Of a stretch of DNA of 64,000 nt, positions 27,222 through 36,057 are shown in pieces. Position numbers and translations under genes: made by a program. Under the pieces are notes generated by a model. That model ran no database searches and had not been told where the DNA came from. It worked only from the letters and a program-made list of their open reading frames with translations. Position 1 is the stretch's first letter. Each line of letters starts with the position of its first letter. The stretch comes from Cytophagales bacterium (GTDB taxonomy: Bacteria > Bacteroidota > Bacteroidia > Cytophagales > Cyclobacteriaceae). The stretch lies in NCBI GenBank assembly GCA_020403045.1, contig JADBYK010000012.1, forward strand, positions 1-64,000. The letters are read 5' to 3'.

Positions 27222-28406
27222 CTATCCTCTTCTGCGCTTCAATTCCTTTCTGATGAGCCCCAGCTCTCGACTACTTTGCCCCGCTACAGAGGTATTTTCC
27301 GCGGCTCTTCTCAGAAGATAAGGCATCACGGATTCAACCGGCCCGTAGGGAACATACTTCGCCACGTTGTAACCAGCCTTTGCCAGGTTAAAGGAAATAT
27401 TGTCGCTCATTCCCAACAGCTGAGCAAACCACACGCGTTGGTCGTTCGCCTTCATTCCATGTTTGTGCATGAGCACGGTCAAATACTGATTGCTGTATTC
27501 GTTATGCGAGCCACACAAAACGGAAACGCGCTGTTTGTTGTCTACACAGAATGCCAATCCTTGATTAAAGGCATCATCGGTTGCTTGTTTTGATGGATGA
27601 ATCGGGTTCGGATATCCCAGGTTGGCTGCCCGTTCTGCTTCCTTCTCCATGTAGGCACCACGAACCATTTTAACTCCTAAGAAGTAATTATGCATGGCTG
27701 CAACGTGAAAAGCGTTGCGCAGATTACCCAGCATGTCTGACCTATACATTTGAAAGGTGTTGAAGACAATCGCTTTTTGCTGATTATACTTCTTCATCAT
27801 TTCATAGGCTATTTCATCAATGGGGTTTTGAATCCAACTGTCTTCCGCGTCAATCAAAACCGGCACTTGAGTTTCAAAAGCACGCTGGCAGATTTGTTCC
27901 ACCCTTATTTTCACTCGGTCAAAAGCAGCCGTCTCTTCTGCTGTGAGGACCGACTTTGCTTGCACTTTTTCTAGTATTTCAGAAGAGCCAAGGCCTGTTG
28001 TTTTAAACACGCAAAACGGAACGGACCGACTCTTCTTGGCTTCGTCAAACGTGGATAATATCTCGCGGGTCGTCTGGTCAAAACTGGCTTCATCGTGTTT
28101 GCCCTCTACGGAGTAGTCAAGGATAGTACCCACTTTGTATTGTGCCAATTTGTCAATCGTTTTTTCACTTTCCTCGGCTGTTTCTCCTCCACAAAAGTGC
28201 TCAAAAACCGTAATCCGAATTAGATTCTTAACCGGTAGACCAACGGCCAAGCTGAACTTCACTAAAGAAGTAGCTAAACCGGATATCATTGGGTGATTGA
28301 CCAATGAAAAAATGAGATTGGCTTTCTTCAATTCCCGATCACTTTTGTAAGAAAAAGCAACCTCAGTATTGTCGAATTGAATAGTTGGGATAGTTTCCAT
28401 GAGCAA
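27222..28406 (-). CDS. proline dehydrogenase
   Basis: The 394-residue flavoenzyme oxidises proline to pyrroline-5-carboxylate, the first step of proline catabolism. It is the single-domain form, without the aldehyde dehydrogenase half of PutA. The beta/alpha barrel segments VPVLIDAEDSWIQNPID, GVKMVRGAYMEKEAERA and LCGSHNEYS, and the C-terminal YGPVESVMPYLLRRAAENTS with the substrate-binding RR, identify the family. Start at 28406; a second ATG two codons later is possible. Confidence 0.94.
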   Translation of the reverse strand: MLMETIPTIQFDNTEVAFSYKSDRELKKANLIFSLVNHPMISGLATSLVKFSLAVGLPVKNLIRITVFEHFCGGETAEESEKTIDKLAQYKVGTILDYSVEGKHDEASFDQTTREILSTFDEAKKSRSVPFCVFKTTGLGSSEILEKVQAKSVLTAEETAAFDRVKIRVEQICQRAFETQVPVLIDAEDSWIQNPIDEIAYEMMKKYNQQKAIVFNTFQMYRSDMLGNLRNAFHVAAMHNYFLGVKMVRGAYMEKEAERAANLGYPNPIHPSKQATDDAFNQGLAFCVDNKQRVSVLCGSHNEYSNQYLTVLMHKHGMKANDQRVWFAQLLGMSDNISFNLAKAGYNVAKYVPYGPVESVMPYLLRRAAENTSVAGQSSRELGLIRKELKRRRG

Positions 28407-28414
28407 TTTGGCTA

Positions 28415-28422
28415 CAAATATA
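28415..28422 (-). promoter_or_regulatory. candidate -7 box for the proline dehydrogenase-lysS transcript
   Basis: The minus strand reads TATATTTG, an exact fit to TAnnTTTG, 8 bp upstream of the ATG. No TTTG lies at the -33 distance. A transcript from here would have almost no leader or start at the second ATG. Confidence 0.35.
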
Positions 28423-28498
28423 AGAGGGATGAAGATTTCTAGGGATTAAATCATTCGAAAGGAGATATTTCGCCTATTTTTAAGCTCGAATAGTAGCC

Positions 28499-29533
28499 AT
28501 GTCAACAGCCCATATTTTATTCAATAGAGACGCCAGCGTACTTGTTTCCAATTTTCTGAGAGAACAGCCCTTTACTCAATTGGGGGTTGTTGTCGACAAC
28601 AATACGAAATCCCATTGCTATTCTCAGGTGAAAGATGCACTTCCAACCCATTCATTGGTGGAAGTCAATGCGGGGGAAGAATCGAAAAATCTGGAGACCT
28701 GCACACAAATCTGGCAGCAATTAACCCACCTCAATTTTGATAGGCATTCGTTACTTCTTGTTATTGGAGGGGGAGTATTGGGCGATATGGCCGGATTTTG
28801 TGCCGCCACATACAAGAGGGGAGTCAACTTCGCATTGGTGCCAACAACACTGCTGGCACAAGTAGATGCAAGTGTAGGCGGTAAACTGGGCATTGATTTT
28901 CTCCACTTTAAAAATCAAATCGGGGTTTTTCAGGAGCCCGTGGCTACGCTGATAAGTTCTTCTTTCTTAAAAACTTTGCCTGAACGTGAGCTTCGTTCTG
29001 GGTTTGCCGAAGTGATTAAACACTGCATTATAGCAGACAAAGAAATGTGGGATCACATCGCAAGAAAATCATTGATAGAACAGGATTGGGATCAGCTGAT
29101 TGCCCATTCTGTAAACATCAAGAAAAAGATCACCGAAGAGGATCCCCGCGAACAAGGGCTACGGAAAATACTGAACTTTGGGCACACGATCGGCCATGCC
29201 CTGGAAACCCACTATTTAGCAATGGACATGCGCATCTTTCATGGGGAAGCTATTGCGATGGGGATGATAATGGAGGGCTTCATCGCTTTCGAGAAGGGCT
29301 TACTTTCAGAAGTCGAGTTAACATCGATCTGCCGTTTCATAAGCAGCATTTTTACCATGACTAAACAGCCCTTCAACTACACTCAGGTAGTTGGACTGAT
29401 GACGCAAGACAAGAAAAATAAAGGGGACAAAATTCTAATGGCACTACCAAATGGGCTTGGACAAGCGGTCTGGGATCAAGAAGTGAGTGCTGCAGAAATA
29501 AGGGATGCATTTAAGCACTATGAAAGCCTTTGA
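28499..29533 (+). CDS. aroB: 3-dehydroquinate synthase
   Basis: The 344-residue zinc and NAD-dependent enzyme cyclises DAHP to 3-dehydroquinate in the shikimate pathway. NAD-binding LLVIGGGVLGDMAGFCAA and PTTLLAQVDASVGGKLGID, and the zinc ligands in RSGFAEVIKH, NFGHTIGHALE and MRIFHGEAIAMGM, are all present. Converges with the YtxH-like gene at 29542; aroA follows on the same strand beyond it. Confidence 0.95.
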   Translation: MSTAHILFNRDASVLVSNFLREQPFTQLGVVVDNNTKSHCYSQVKDALPTHSLVEVNAGEESKNLETCTQIWQQLTHLNFDRHSLLLVIGGGVLGDMAGFCAATYKRGVNFALVPTTLLAQVDASVGGKLGIDFLHFKNQIGVFQEPVATLISSSFLKTLPERELRSGFAEVIKHCIIADKEMWDHIARKSLIEQDWDQLIAHSVNIKKKITEEDPREQGLRKILNFGHTIGHALETHYLAMDMRIFHGEAIAMGMIMEGFIAFEKGLLSEVELTSICRFISSIFTMTKQPFNYTQVVGLMTQDKKNKGDKILMALPNGLGQAVWDQEVSAAEIRDAFKHYESL

Positions 29534-29541
29534 TACAAATC

Positions 29542-29730
29542 TTAAACGTAATGTACGTCTGAGTCGTCTTTCTTTTTATCCTCGTTATTAAACACGTTCT
29601 TAATGTCGTTAGCAGCCCTAGACACAAACTCTTTTGTTTTCCTTTTACGGTCACCCGTTAAAAGCCATGCAGCCAACAACGCACCACCTGCTACCCCCAA
29701 ACCAATTGCTATCTTCTTTGATGTATTCAT
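29542..29730 (-). CDS. small YtxH-like membrane protein
   Basis: The 62-residue protein has an N-terminal hydrophobic segment (about 7-25, IAIGLGVAGGALLAAWLL) and then a charged tail (DRKRKTKEFVSRAANDIKNVF) of the YtxH/general-stress type. Such proteins are usually single-pass and stress-related, with no defined activity. It sits between aroB and aroA on the other strand. Confidence 0.65.
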   Translation of the reverse strand: MNTSKKIAIGLGVAGGALLAAWLLTGDRKRKTKEFVSRAANDIKNVFNNEDKKKDDSDVHYV

Positions 29731-29794
29731 AAAAGCTTTAACTGATTATAAAATTAATTTGTTTCACCTGATTTAAAAAAAGCACATTAAATTT

Positions 29795-31057
29795 TTGTTT
29801 CACAATTCTAAAACGAAAGATTACTTGACTTCTTATATCTCCATTAAAGCAAATTCTATAGTTCGAGGAACAATTAGCGAGTTATCCTCTTCCAAAAGCA
29901 TTAGTAACAGGGCACTGTTACTACAGGCGTTGAGCAATAATCAATCGGTTGTTAGTAACCTGTCGGTAGCACGAGATACCCAACTAATGGAAAGGTTAGT
30001 CTCCAGCATGGAGTCTGTAATCGATGTGCTGGACGCTGGCACAACAATGCGATTTCTCACCGCGTATTTTGCCCTATCCGGAAAAAACAAAATAATGACG
30101 GGAACAGATCGAATGAAGGAAAGGCCAATAGCATTATTGGTGGATGCCTTACGGAACATTGGAGCTTCGATCAACTATTTGGAAAAGCAAGGGTTTCCAC
30201 CCATTGAAACAAAGGGCTTCAATGGCCAACTAGCCGACCAATTACAAATACCTGGCAATGTGAGTAGTCAATACATCTCTGCACTAATGATGGTAGCACC
30301 TATTCTCCCAAAAGGGTTGACAATTCTTTTACATGGAAAAATCGGCAGCATACCCTATATTCAAATGACTGCTGAACTGATGAAACAGTTTGGGGTAGAA
30401 CCTTTTTTGGAACTTAACAAAGGGCTCATCAAGATTCAACATTCAAAATTCAAAAAAGCTGATATAACAGTGGAGGCTGACTGGTCATCGGCCAGCTATT
30501 GGTTTGCTTTTGTCGCATTGGCGAAACAGGCTGAACTAACACTTCCGAAGGTGTCTGAAAAGTCCTTGCAGGGCGATAGGGTGATCGTTGATATTATGGA
30601 TCAGCTAGGCGTTAAAACTCTTTTCACGAACGGGAATGCAGTGCTTTCTAAAAAAGAGGCAACCAAAAACTTAATCTGGGATTTTAAAGATTGCCCAGAT
30701 CTGGCACAAACCGTACTACCCGTCTGTGCGGCCAAAGGAATTTCAGGGAATTTTACAGGGTTAGAGAGCCTCCGGATAAAGGAAACAGACCGTATCACAG
30801 CTCTACAAAACGAGCTACGTAAAATTGGAGCTGTACTCAGCGAAACAGCAACTGGGAACTGGCAACTTGAAACGCGTAGTATCCCGACTCAGTCAATCAC
30901 TATTCAAACTTATCACGACCATCGCATGGCCATGGGTTTTGCTCCGTTAGCAACGATCCAAGACTTGAAGATTGAATCACCCGAAGTTGTAAATAAATCA
31001 TATCCCGGTTTTTGGCGAGATATGAATACAGTAGGTTTTGAAACAACTACGCTGTAA
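29795..31057 (+). CDS. aroA: 3-phosphoshikimate 1-carboxyvinyltransferase (EPSP synthase)
   Basis: The 420-residue enzyme joins phosphoenolpyruvate to shikimate-3-phosphate, the sixth shikimate step. SSSKSISNRALLLQAL, LDAGTTMRFLTAYFA, PGNVSSQYISALMMVAP and LRIKETDRI are conserved. Its start is a TTG: either 29795 or, more likely by comparison with the family's usual N-terminus, TTG 29825 (before TSYISIKAN). No ATG precedes residue 67. Residues around IKIQHSKFKKAD (codons at 30427-30462) are encoded by a stretch very like the AT-rich intergenic repeats. The 3' end overlaps the convergent gene at 31047. Confidence 0.92.
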   Translation: MFHNSKTKDYLTSYISIKANSIVRGTISELSSSKSISNRALLLQALSNNQSVVSNLSVARDTQLMERLVSSMESVIDVLDAGTTMRFLTAYFALSGKNKIMTGTDRMKERPIALLVDALRNIGASINYLEKQGFPPIETKGFNGQLADQLQIPGNVSSQYISALMMVAPILPKGLTILLHGKIGSIPYIQMTAELMKQFGVEPFLELNKGLIKIQHSKFKKADITVEADWSSASYWFAFVALAKQAELTLPKVSEKSLQGDRVIVDIMDQLGVKTLFTNGNAVLSKKEATKNLIWDFKDCPDLAQTVLPVCAAKGISGNFTGLESLRIKETDRITALQNELRKIGAVLSETATGNWQLETRSIPTQSITIQTYHDHRMAMGFAPLATIQDLKIESPEVVNKSYPGFWRDMNTVGFETTTL

Positions 31058-31814
31058 GGGAGGCAAAATAATCAGGGGCTAGCAACATTCTACTTCCATA
31101 CCAGGAAAATAATTCTCCGTCCACGAAAGTGACTTCCGAATTTGGAACAACCACCTTTAACTCGTGGACATGCTTTTGCTTAAACGGATACGGCTCTGAG
31201 GAAAGGTAAATTAGTTCTGGCTGCATTTGCTGAAGTTGAGCTTCAGAAAGGGTCGGATATCTTGCTTCTTCCACTACGTTCACTAATCCGATCTTTGAAA
31301 GCATGCTATCGATAAATGTGCCTTTACCTGCCGCCATCCACGGTTGGCGCCAAATAAGGTATAGAACACGTGTGGACTTTTTTTGTGGCAACCTTTCAAA
31401 CCTTGCCTCAATCTCAATTCGGAGCGAGGCCGCTTGCTGTTCTTTGTCAGTCAAAGCACCAACTGCTGCAATCATTTGAAGAGCCTCGTTGTAGCTCGAG
31501 ACATCGCTCATCCAAACCGGATACTTTGCCTGAAGTTCAGATATACCAGCCAGGTAATTTTCCTCTTTGTTCCCAATAATCAAATCAGGCCTAAGGCGAT
31601 CGATTATATCGAATCTGAAGTTCTTGGTGCCCCCAATCTTTGGCAATCTCTTAACCCACTCTCGCGGATGGGCACAAAACTTCGTAATGCCTACCACACG
31701 ATCAGAAAGACCCAGATAAAACAAAAGTTCCGTCTGAGACGGAACTAATGATATGATCCGTTTTGGTGGATAAACCACTTCGACTTTGCGAAGTAAATGG
31801 TCGATAAAAACCAT
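31047..31814 (-). CDS. helical-backbone metal receptor (BtuF-like substrate-binding protein)
   Basis: The 255-residue protein has the periplasmic-binding-protein class III fold used for cobalamin, haem or siderophores: RIISLVPSQTELLFYLGL, VVGITKFCAHP, VKRLPKIGGTKNFRFDII and PDLIIGNKEEN. It has no signal peptide or lipobox, so it may be cytoplasmic, unusual for an importer component; such forms do exist in Bacteroidota. A related permease and ATPase pair lies about 29 kb away (60740-62688). The ligand cannot be read. The 3' end overlaps aroA by 11 nt. Confidence 0.85.
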   Translation of the reverse strand: MVFIDHLLRKVEVVYPPKRIISLVPSQTELLFYLGLSDRVVGITKFCAHPREWVKRLPKIGGTKNFRFDIIDRLRPDLIIGNKEENYLAGISELQAKYPVWMSDVSSYNEALQMIAAVGALTDKEQQAASLRIEIEARFERLPQKKSTRVLYLIWRQPWMAAGKGTFIDSMLSKIGLVNVVEEARYPTLSEAQLQQMQPELIYLSSEPYPFKQKHVHELKVVVPNSEVTFVDGELFSWYGSRMLLAPDYFASLTA

Positions 31815-31930
31815 ACCTAATCTCTTACAACAAAATCGCGATACTACTTAATTGACTAGCCACTTTTAGGGTCGAAGCAGTTACAGAAACCTGATTCAAC
31901 TCAAACTTAAGTTTTTCATCTAACACTTTC

Positions 31931-31973
31931 AACCCAGATTTTGCAATAGAATTTCTATTGCATAATCTGGGTT
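31931..31973. repeat. 43-bp near-perfect palindrome in a 301-bp intergenic gap
   Basis: Arms of 21 bp (31931-31951 and 31953-31973) are complementary with a single mismatch around one central base; each arm begins AACCCAGATT and includes TGCAATAGAA. It lies between the M42 peptidase stop (32116) and the binding-protein start (31814). I see no open frame elsewhere in 31815-32115; 32083-32113 has an A/T-rich hairpin that could terminate the peptidase transcript. The palindrome could be a REP-type element, a terminator or an operator. Confidence 0.75.
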
Positions 31974-32115
31974 AATGATTGAAAAGTAGACTCCACCAGA
32001 AAACCAGAGGGTCTCAGTTGTTTAGATACAATAGAGTGTAAGACTTTTTTGTCCGAATCAATAAAAGGCTGGACTTCCCTTTTCACAAAGGTGAAAAAAG
32101 TAAAAAAACGTCTTT

Positions 32116-33186
32116 TTACCGAATATACCGGTAGTCAAAATTGGGCTTTATTTGTAGTAGTACCTCATAGATAAGGTTGATTACGTTCTCCACATCATCT
32201 TTGTGCACGGTCTCTACTGTGGTGTGCATGTATTTGAGCGGAAGCGAAATGAGCGCTGAGGCAACTCCTTCAGCAGAATACGCAAATGAATCTGTGTCTG
32301 TGCCTGTAGACCTCGACACTGCCTGGCGCTGAAATGCGATTTTCTTCTTTTCGGCAGTCTGGGTAATCATCTTAAGCACATTATTCTGGACGGCAGGGCC
32401 GATGCACACTACGGGACCTAAACCACACTTTAAATTCCCACTCTCCTTTTTGTTATACATGGGCGATTGGGTATCGTGGGTAACATCTGTGCAGATGGCC
32501 AAATCTGGCTTTATTTTGCGCGAAATCATTTCAGCTCCCCGCAACCCAATCTCTTCTTGAACCGCATTCACTACATAAAGCCCAAAAGGGAGCTTTTTTT
32601 TGTTTTCACTCAACCTCCTGGTAACCTCTGCAATCATAAATCCGCCCATCCGATTGTCCAGAGCGCGGCCAACCAGGTAGTTCTTATTGAGCTCCATTAA
32701 GTCCGCTTCAAAAGTGATGACAGTGCCCACATGGATGCCCATTGACTCTACCTCCTTTTTATTGGCAGCGCCACAGTCGATGAAAATATTCTTCAAACTG
32801 GGGGCTTCTTCCTTTCCAGCATCACGGACATGAATGGCTGGCCAGCCGAACACACCTTTCACAATTCCTTTTTCAGTATGAATATTCACCCTCATACTGG
32901 GCGCTATCTGATGATCTGAACCTCCATTTCTACGGACGTAGATATAGCCATCATCTGTAATATAGTTTACAAACCAGCTGATCTCATCTGCATGCGCCTC
33001 GATCACTACTTTATAAGAAGCTTTCGGGTTGATAATTCCCACTGCCGTGCCATAGACGTCAATCATATAGTCATTAGTATAGGGCTTAATGTAATTGAGC
33101 CAAATCTGCTGACCAGAAGACTCGAAGCCGGTGGGTGATGCGTTGTTCAGATACTCGTAAAGGAATTGTTTGCTTTTTTTGTCCAT
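32116..33186 (-). CDS. M42-family metallo-aminopeptidase
   Basis: The 356-residue protein belongs to the M42 glutamyl aminopeptidase/deblocking aminopeptidase family, which forms large tetrahedral complexes that trim peptides. Metal ligands and catalytic residues are in IEAHADEIS (His66, Asp68), RALDNRMGG, NAVQEEIGLRG and the C-terminal PLKYMHTTVE. The length is normal. Family knowledge gives cytoplasmic peptide degradation; the preferred residue cannot be told. Confidence 0.93.
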   Translation of the reverse strand: MDKKSKQFLYEYLNNASPTGFESSGQQIWLNYIKPYTNDYMIDVYGTAVGIINPKASYKVVIEAHADEISWFVNYITDDGYIYVRRNGGSDHQIAPSMRVNIHTEKGIVKGVFGWPAIHVRDAGKEEAPSLKNIFIDCGAANKKEVESMGIHVGTVITFEADLMELNKNYLVGRALDNRMGGFMIAEVTRRLSENKKKLPFGLYVVNAVQEEIGLRGAEMISRKIKPDLAICTDVTHDTQSPMYNKKESGNLKCGLGPVVCIGPAVQNNVLKMITQTAEKKKIAFQRQAVSRSTGTDTDSFAYSAEGVASALISLPLKYMHTTVETVHKDDVENVINLIYEVLLQIKPNFDYRYIR

Positions 33187-33223
33187 GGTGAAAAATGATT
33201 TCGTTCAAATTTATCTTAATTTT

Positions 33224-34327
33224 TTAATAGTTAACCCGATAACTCGTACTCCTTCCTCCGCCTGCTTCTTTCTCTAGCATTTTTGATTGTATCAAACTTT
33301 GTATATCACGCAGGGCGGTGTCAGGGGAGCTCTTGGTCATCTTCGCCCATTTGGAAGAGGTGAGCTTGCCATCAAAGCCGTCCATCAGTTTGTTGAGCAT
33401 GGTGCGTTGGCGATCATTTAGGGCAACGGTGCGATGCTTTTCCCAAAAGGTTGCTTTGCTCATCACGCTCGCCACATTCTCGGTAGAGGCAGAGAGGGCG
33501 CGACCGAAGCAATCAAGGAACCAGAGCAGCCAGCCCGTTATATCTACTGTGCCGCGTTGCGTTTTCTCCAGGCAATCGTAGTAGTCTTTGCGCTCTTGTT
33601 GTATCTGTGCCGACATGCTGTAGAAGCGCTGGCTGGTTTGGTCTGAACGCGAAAGTTGCATATCGGCTATGGCCCGGGCGATGCGGCCATTGCCATCATT
33701 GAACGGATGTATCGTGACGAACCACAGATGCGCGATGGCTGCTTTCAGTATCGAATCTATTTCTTCTGAGCTGTTAAACCACTTCAAGAATTTTTTCATT
33801 TCACTCTCCAATCGGGCGGCTTCTGGTGCTTCAAAATGTACACGCTCTTTGCCCATCGCGCCTGATACCACTTGCATGGGGTCGCCTTCGGCATTGCGCC
33901 AAGCGGCTACTTGTATTTTATGAAGGCCGCTTCGGCCCGCAGGGAATAATGAAGAGTGCCAACCAAACAATCGCTCCTTGCTAAGTGGCTTGTTGTGTTT
34001 TTGCGTAGCATCCAGCATCATCTCTACCACGCCATCTACATCTCTGCTAGCTAAAACCAATCCATGCACTTTCATGCCCAGTTTGCGTGCTATTGATGAG
34101 CGCACTTGATCCATCGGCAACTTCTCGCCTTCTATTTCGCTTGACTTCACGACATCTAATATCAAATTGCCCAGCGATGCCTCTGCCTGCAATTGAAAGC
34201 CCAATCCTTCTAGCTTGCCCAATAGCCGTCCTTGGCTGTGCCGCACGGTGGCCAGTGGATGCACGAGTTTCTCATGCTGCCAAGTAAAGTCAGGCCAAGT
34301 CTTTAATAGATGGATGTATTTAGGCAT
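33224..34327 (-). CDS. Fic-domain AMP-transferase with DUF4172 and winged-helix end
   Basis: The 367-residue protein has an N-terminal DUF4172-type region, the Fic core with TIHPFNDGNGRIARAIAD (His207 starts the HPFxxGNGRxxR motif) and a C-terminal winged-helix-like domain (ALRDIQSLIQSKMLEKEAGGGRSTSYRV). The autoinhibitory helix motif (S/T)xxxE(G/N) is S62-S63-E64-I65-E66-G67, N-terminal to the core, so class II Fic. Such enzymes attach AMP to target proteins. The upstream DNA has repeated CTCCGCAT sites, suggesting the C-terminal domain controls its own gene. Confidence 0.93.
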   Translation of the reverse strand: MPKYIHLLKTWPDFTWQHEKLVHPLATVRHSQGRLLGKLEGLGFQLQAEASLGNLILDVVKSSEIEGEKLPMDQVRSSIARKLGMKVHGLVLASRDVDGVVEMMLDATQKHNKPLSKERLFGWHSSLFPAGRSGLHKIQVAAWRNAEGDPMQVVSGAMGKERVHFEAPEAARLESEMKKFLKWFNSSEEIDSILKAAIAHLWFVTIHPFNDGNGRIARAIADMQLSRSDQTSQRFYSMSAQIQQERKDYYDCLEKTQRGTVDITGWLLWFLDCFGRALSASTENVASVMSKATFWEKHRTVALNDRQRTMLNKLMDGFDGKLTSSKWAKMTKSSPDTALRDIQSLIQSKMLEKEAGGGRSTSYRVNY

Positions 34328-34328
34328 T

Positions 34329-34430
34329 CTCCGCAGATTATGCGGTAAATATAGAGATTTGTGCGGAGTTTAGCAATATAATCTCCGCATGATATGCGGA
34401 GATTATGAGGATTATTCTCCGCATGATATT
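34329..34430 (-). promoter_or_regulatory. CTCCGCAT operator array upstream of the Fic gene
   Basis: The site is built of repeated CTCCGCAT and its complement ATGCGGAG. The best copy (34381-34403) has perfect 10-bp arms, ATCTCCGCAT and ATGCGGAGAT, around GAT. A second dyad, CCGCAGATTATGCGG, is at 34331-34345, directly over the start codon, and half sites lie at 34362-34368 and 34416-34423. Such arrays are typical of autoregulatory operators; the binding protein is inferred. Confidence 0.75.
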
Positions 34431-35987
34431 TTAAAGCGGAATATTTCCGTGCTTCTTCTTGGGCAATACTGCCACTTTGTTCTCCAGCATTTGAAATGCC
34501 CTAATTAATTTCTCCCTGGTTTGGTCAGGGAATATGACTTCATCTATATACCCCCGATGCGCAGCACGGTAAGGAGTAGCAAACTTGCTCGTGTACTCAT
34601 CAACCTTTTCAGCAAGCTTGGCTTTCGGGTCTGCTGCTTCGGAAATCTCCTTTTTAAATATTATCTCTGCAGCACCCTGTGCTCCCATCACAGCAATTTC
34701 GGCAGTAGGCCAGGCATAGTTGATATCTGCCCCGATGTGTTTTGAATTCATGACGTCATACGCACCACCATACGCTTTTCGCGTAATGACGGTGATGCGT
34801 GGAACAGTAGCTTCACTAAACGCATAGAGCAACTTAGCTCCATTCGTGATGATTGCATTCCATTCCTGATCTGTACCTGGAAGAAACCCGGGCACATCTT
34901 CCAGTACCAGCAAGGGGATATTGAAACTATCACAGAACCGAACAAACCGGGCCGCCTTTACACTGGAATCAATATCTAACACTCCGGCCAGGCAAGCAGG
35001 TTGATTGCCTACTATGCCAATACTTCTACCTGCCAATCGAGCAAAACCGACAACAATATTCTCAGCGAAATTTTTGTGCACCTCCAAAAAAGAATCCGCA
35101 TCTACAATGCCCGTGATGACCTCGCGCATGTCGTAGGGCTGATTGGGATTCTCAGGGATAATAGTATTTAACGAAGGTCTTTTTTCGTCTTTGCCAGCGT
35201 ACGCCAACCGGGGAGCATCGTCTTCACAATTTTGTGGGATATAGCTGAAGAGTTGTTTGATTTGGTTCAAGCATTCTACCTCGTTGGCACAGGCAAAATG
35301 GGTAACCCCACTTTTGGTACTATGGGTACTTGCGCCCCCCAATTCTTCTGCAGTTACCGTTTCGTGGGTTACCGTCTTTACAACATTAGGCCCCGTGACA
35401 AACATGAATGAGGTCTTCTCCACCATAAAGATGAAATCGGTCATAGCAGGTGAGTAAACGGCTCCGCCTGCGCAAGGACCCATGATAGCCGAAATCTGAG
35501 GTACTACTCCGGAGGCCATCACGTTTCGGTAAAAAATATCAGCATAGCCGCCCAACGAAACCACCCCCTCTTGGATACGCGCGCCTCCTGAATCATTCAA
35601 TCCAATAACAGGAGCACCATTTTTCATGGCCAGATCCATCACCTTTACAATCTTCTCTGCATACGTCTCGGACAATGATCCGCCAAAAACAGTAAAATCC
35701 TGCGAAAAAATGTAGACCAGCCTTCCTCCAATGGTTCCATACCCTGTGACAACTCCATCGCCCAAGTAGTGTTCTTTATCCAAGCCAAAGTCCTTGCATC
35801 GGTGCATCACAAACTTCCCCAACTCCTCAAATGACCCTTCGTCCAATAAAAGCATTACCCTTTCACGAGCTGATAGTTTCCCTCGGGAATGCTGCTGCTC
35901 AATTCGTTTTACGCCACCACCTAATAAAGCCTCCTCATTTTTACGCTTGAGCTCGCTGTTTTTTTCCACTAAGGATTTATTCGCCAT
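34431..35987 (-). CDS. pccB: acyl-CoA carboxylase beta subunit, propionyl-CoA type
   Basis: The 518-residue carboxyltransferase resembles propionyl-CoA carboxylase beta: [63 protein letters not shown] and [12 protein letters not shown]. It would convert propionyl-CoA to methylmalonyl-CoA. No alpha subunit is adjacent. It differs from the methylcrotonyl-type protein at 19231 in length and in the acyl-CoA pocket motif SGGARIQE. It ends just before the Fic operator region; transcription comes from the intergenic gap shared with the phosphatase. Confidence 0.93.
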   Translation of the reverse strand: MANKSLVEKNSELKRKNEEALLGGGVKRIEQQHSRGKLSARERVMLLLDEGSFEELGKFVMHRCKDFGLDKEHYLGDGVVTGYGTIGGRLVYIFSQDFTVFGGSLSETYAEKIVKVMDLAMKNGAPVIGLNDSGGARIQEGVVSLGGYADIFYRNVMASGVVPQISAIMGPCAGGAVYSPAMTDFIFMVEKTSFMFVTGPNVVKTVTHETVTAEELGGASTHSTKSGVTHFACANEVECLNQIKQLFSYIPQNCEDDAPRLAYAGKDEKRPSLNTIIPENPNQPYDMREVITGIVDADSFLEVHKNFAENIVVGFARLAGRSIGIVGNQPACLAGVLDIDSSVKAARFVRFCDSFNIPLLVLEDVPGFLPGTDQEWNAIITNGAKLLYAFSEATVPRITVITRKAYGGAYDVMNSKHIGADINYAWPTAEIAVMGAQGAAEIIFKKEISEAADPKAKLAEKVDEYTSKFATPYRAAHRGYIDEVIFPDQTREKLIRAFQMLENKVAVLPKKKHGNIPL

Positions 35988-36019
35988 TTTAAGGAAGTTT
36001 TGATTTTCTGTAAACCTCC

Positions 36020-36044
36020 CGAAATATAGTTAATGTATATTTCG
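36020..36044. promoter_or_regulatory. dyad between divergent pccB and the phosphatase
   Basis: CGAAATATA (36020-36028) is perfectly inverted as TATATTTCG (36036-36044) around GTTAATG. On each strand it reads TATATTTC, one base from the -7 motif TAnnTTTG. It may be a pair of divergent -7 boxes or an operator. Confidence 0.45.
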
Positions 36045-36057
36045 AACTCAATACTAA

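Noticed and set aside
31815-32115. Cobalamin riboswitch before the BtuF-like gene
   Set aside because: I looked for a B12 box on the minus strand and found none; only a palindrome and A/T-rich hairpin are seen.
34431-35987. Biotin-dependent decarboxylase instead of pccB
   Set aside because: No sodium-pump beta subunit or biotin carrier gene is adjacent; the carboxylase reading is simpler.
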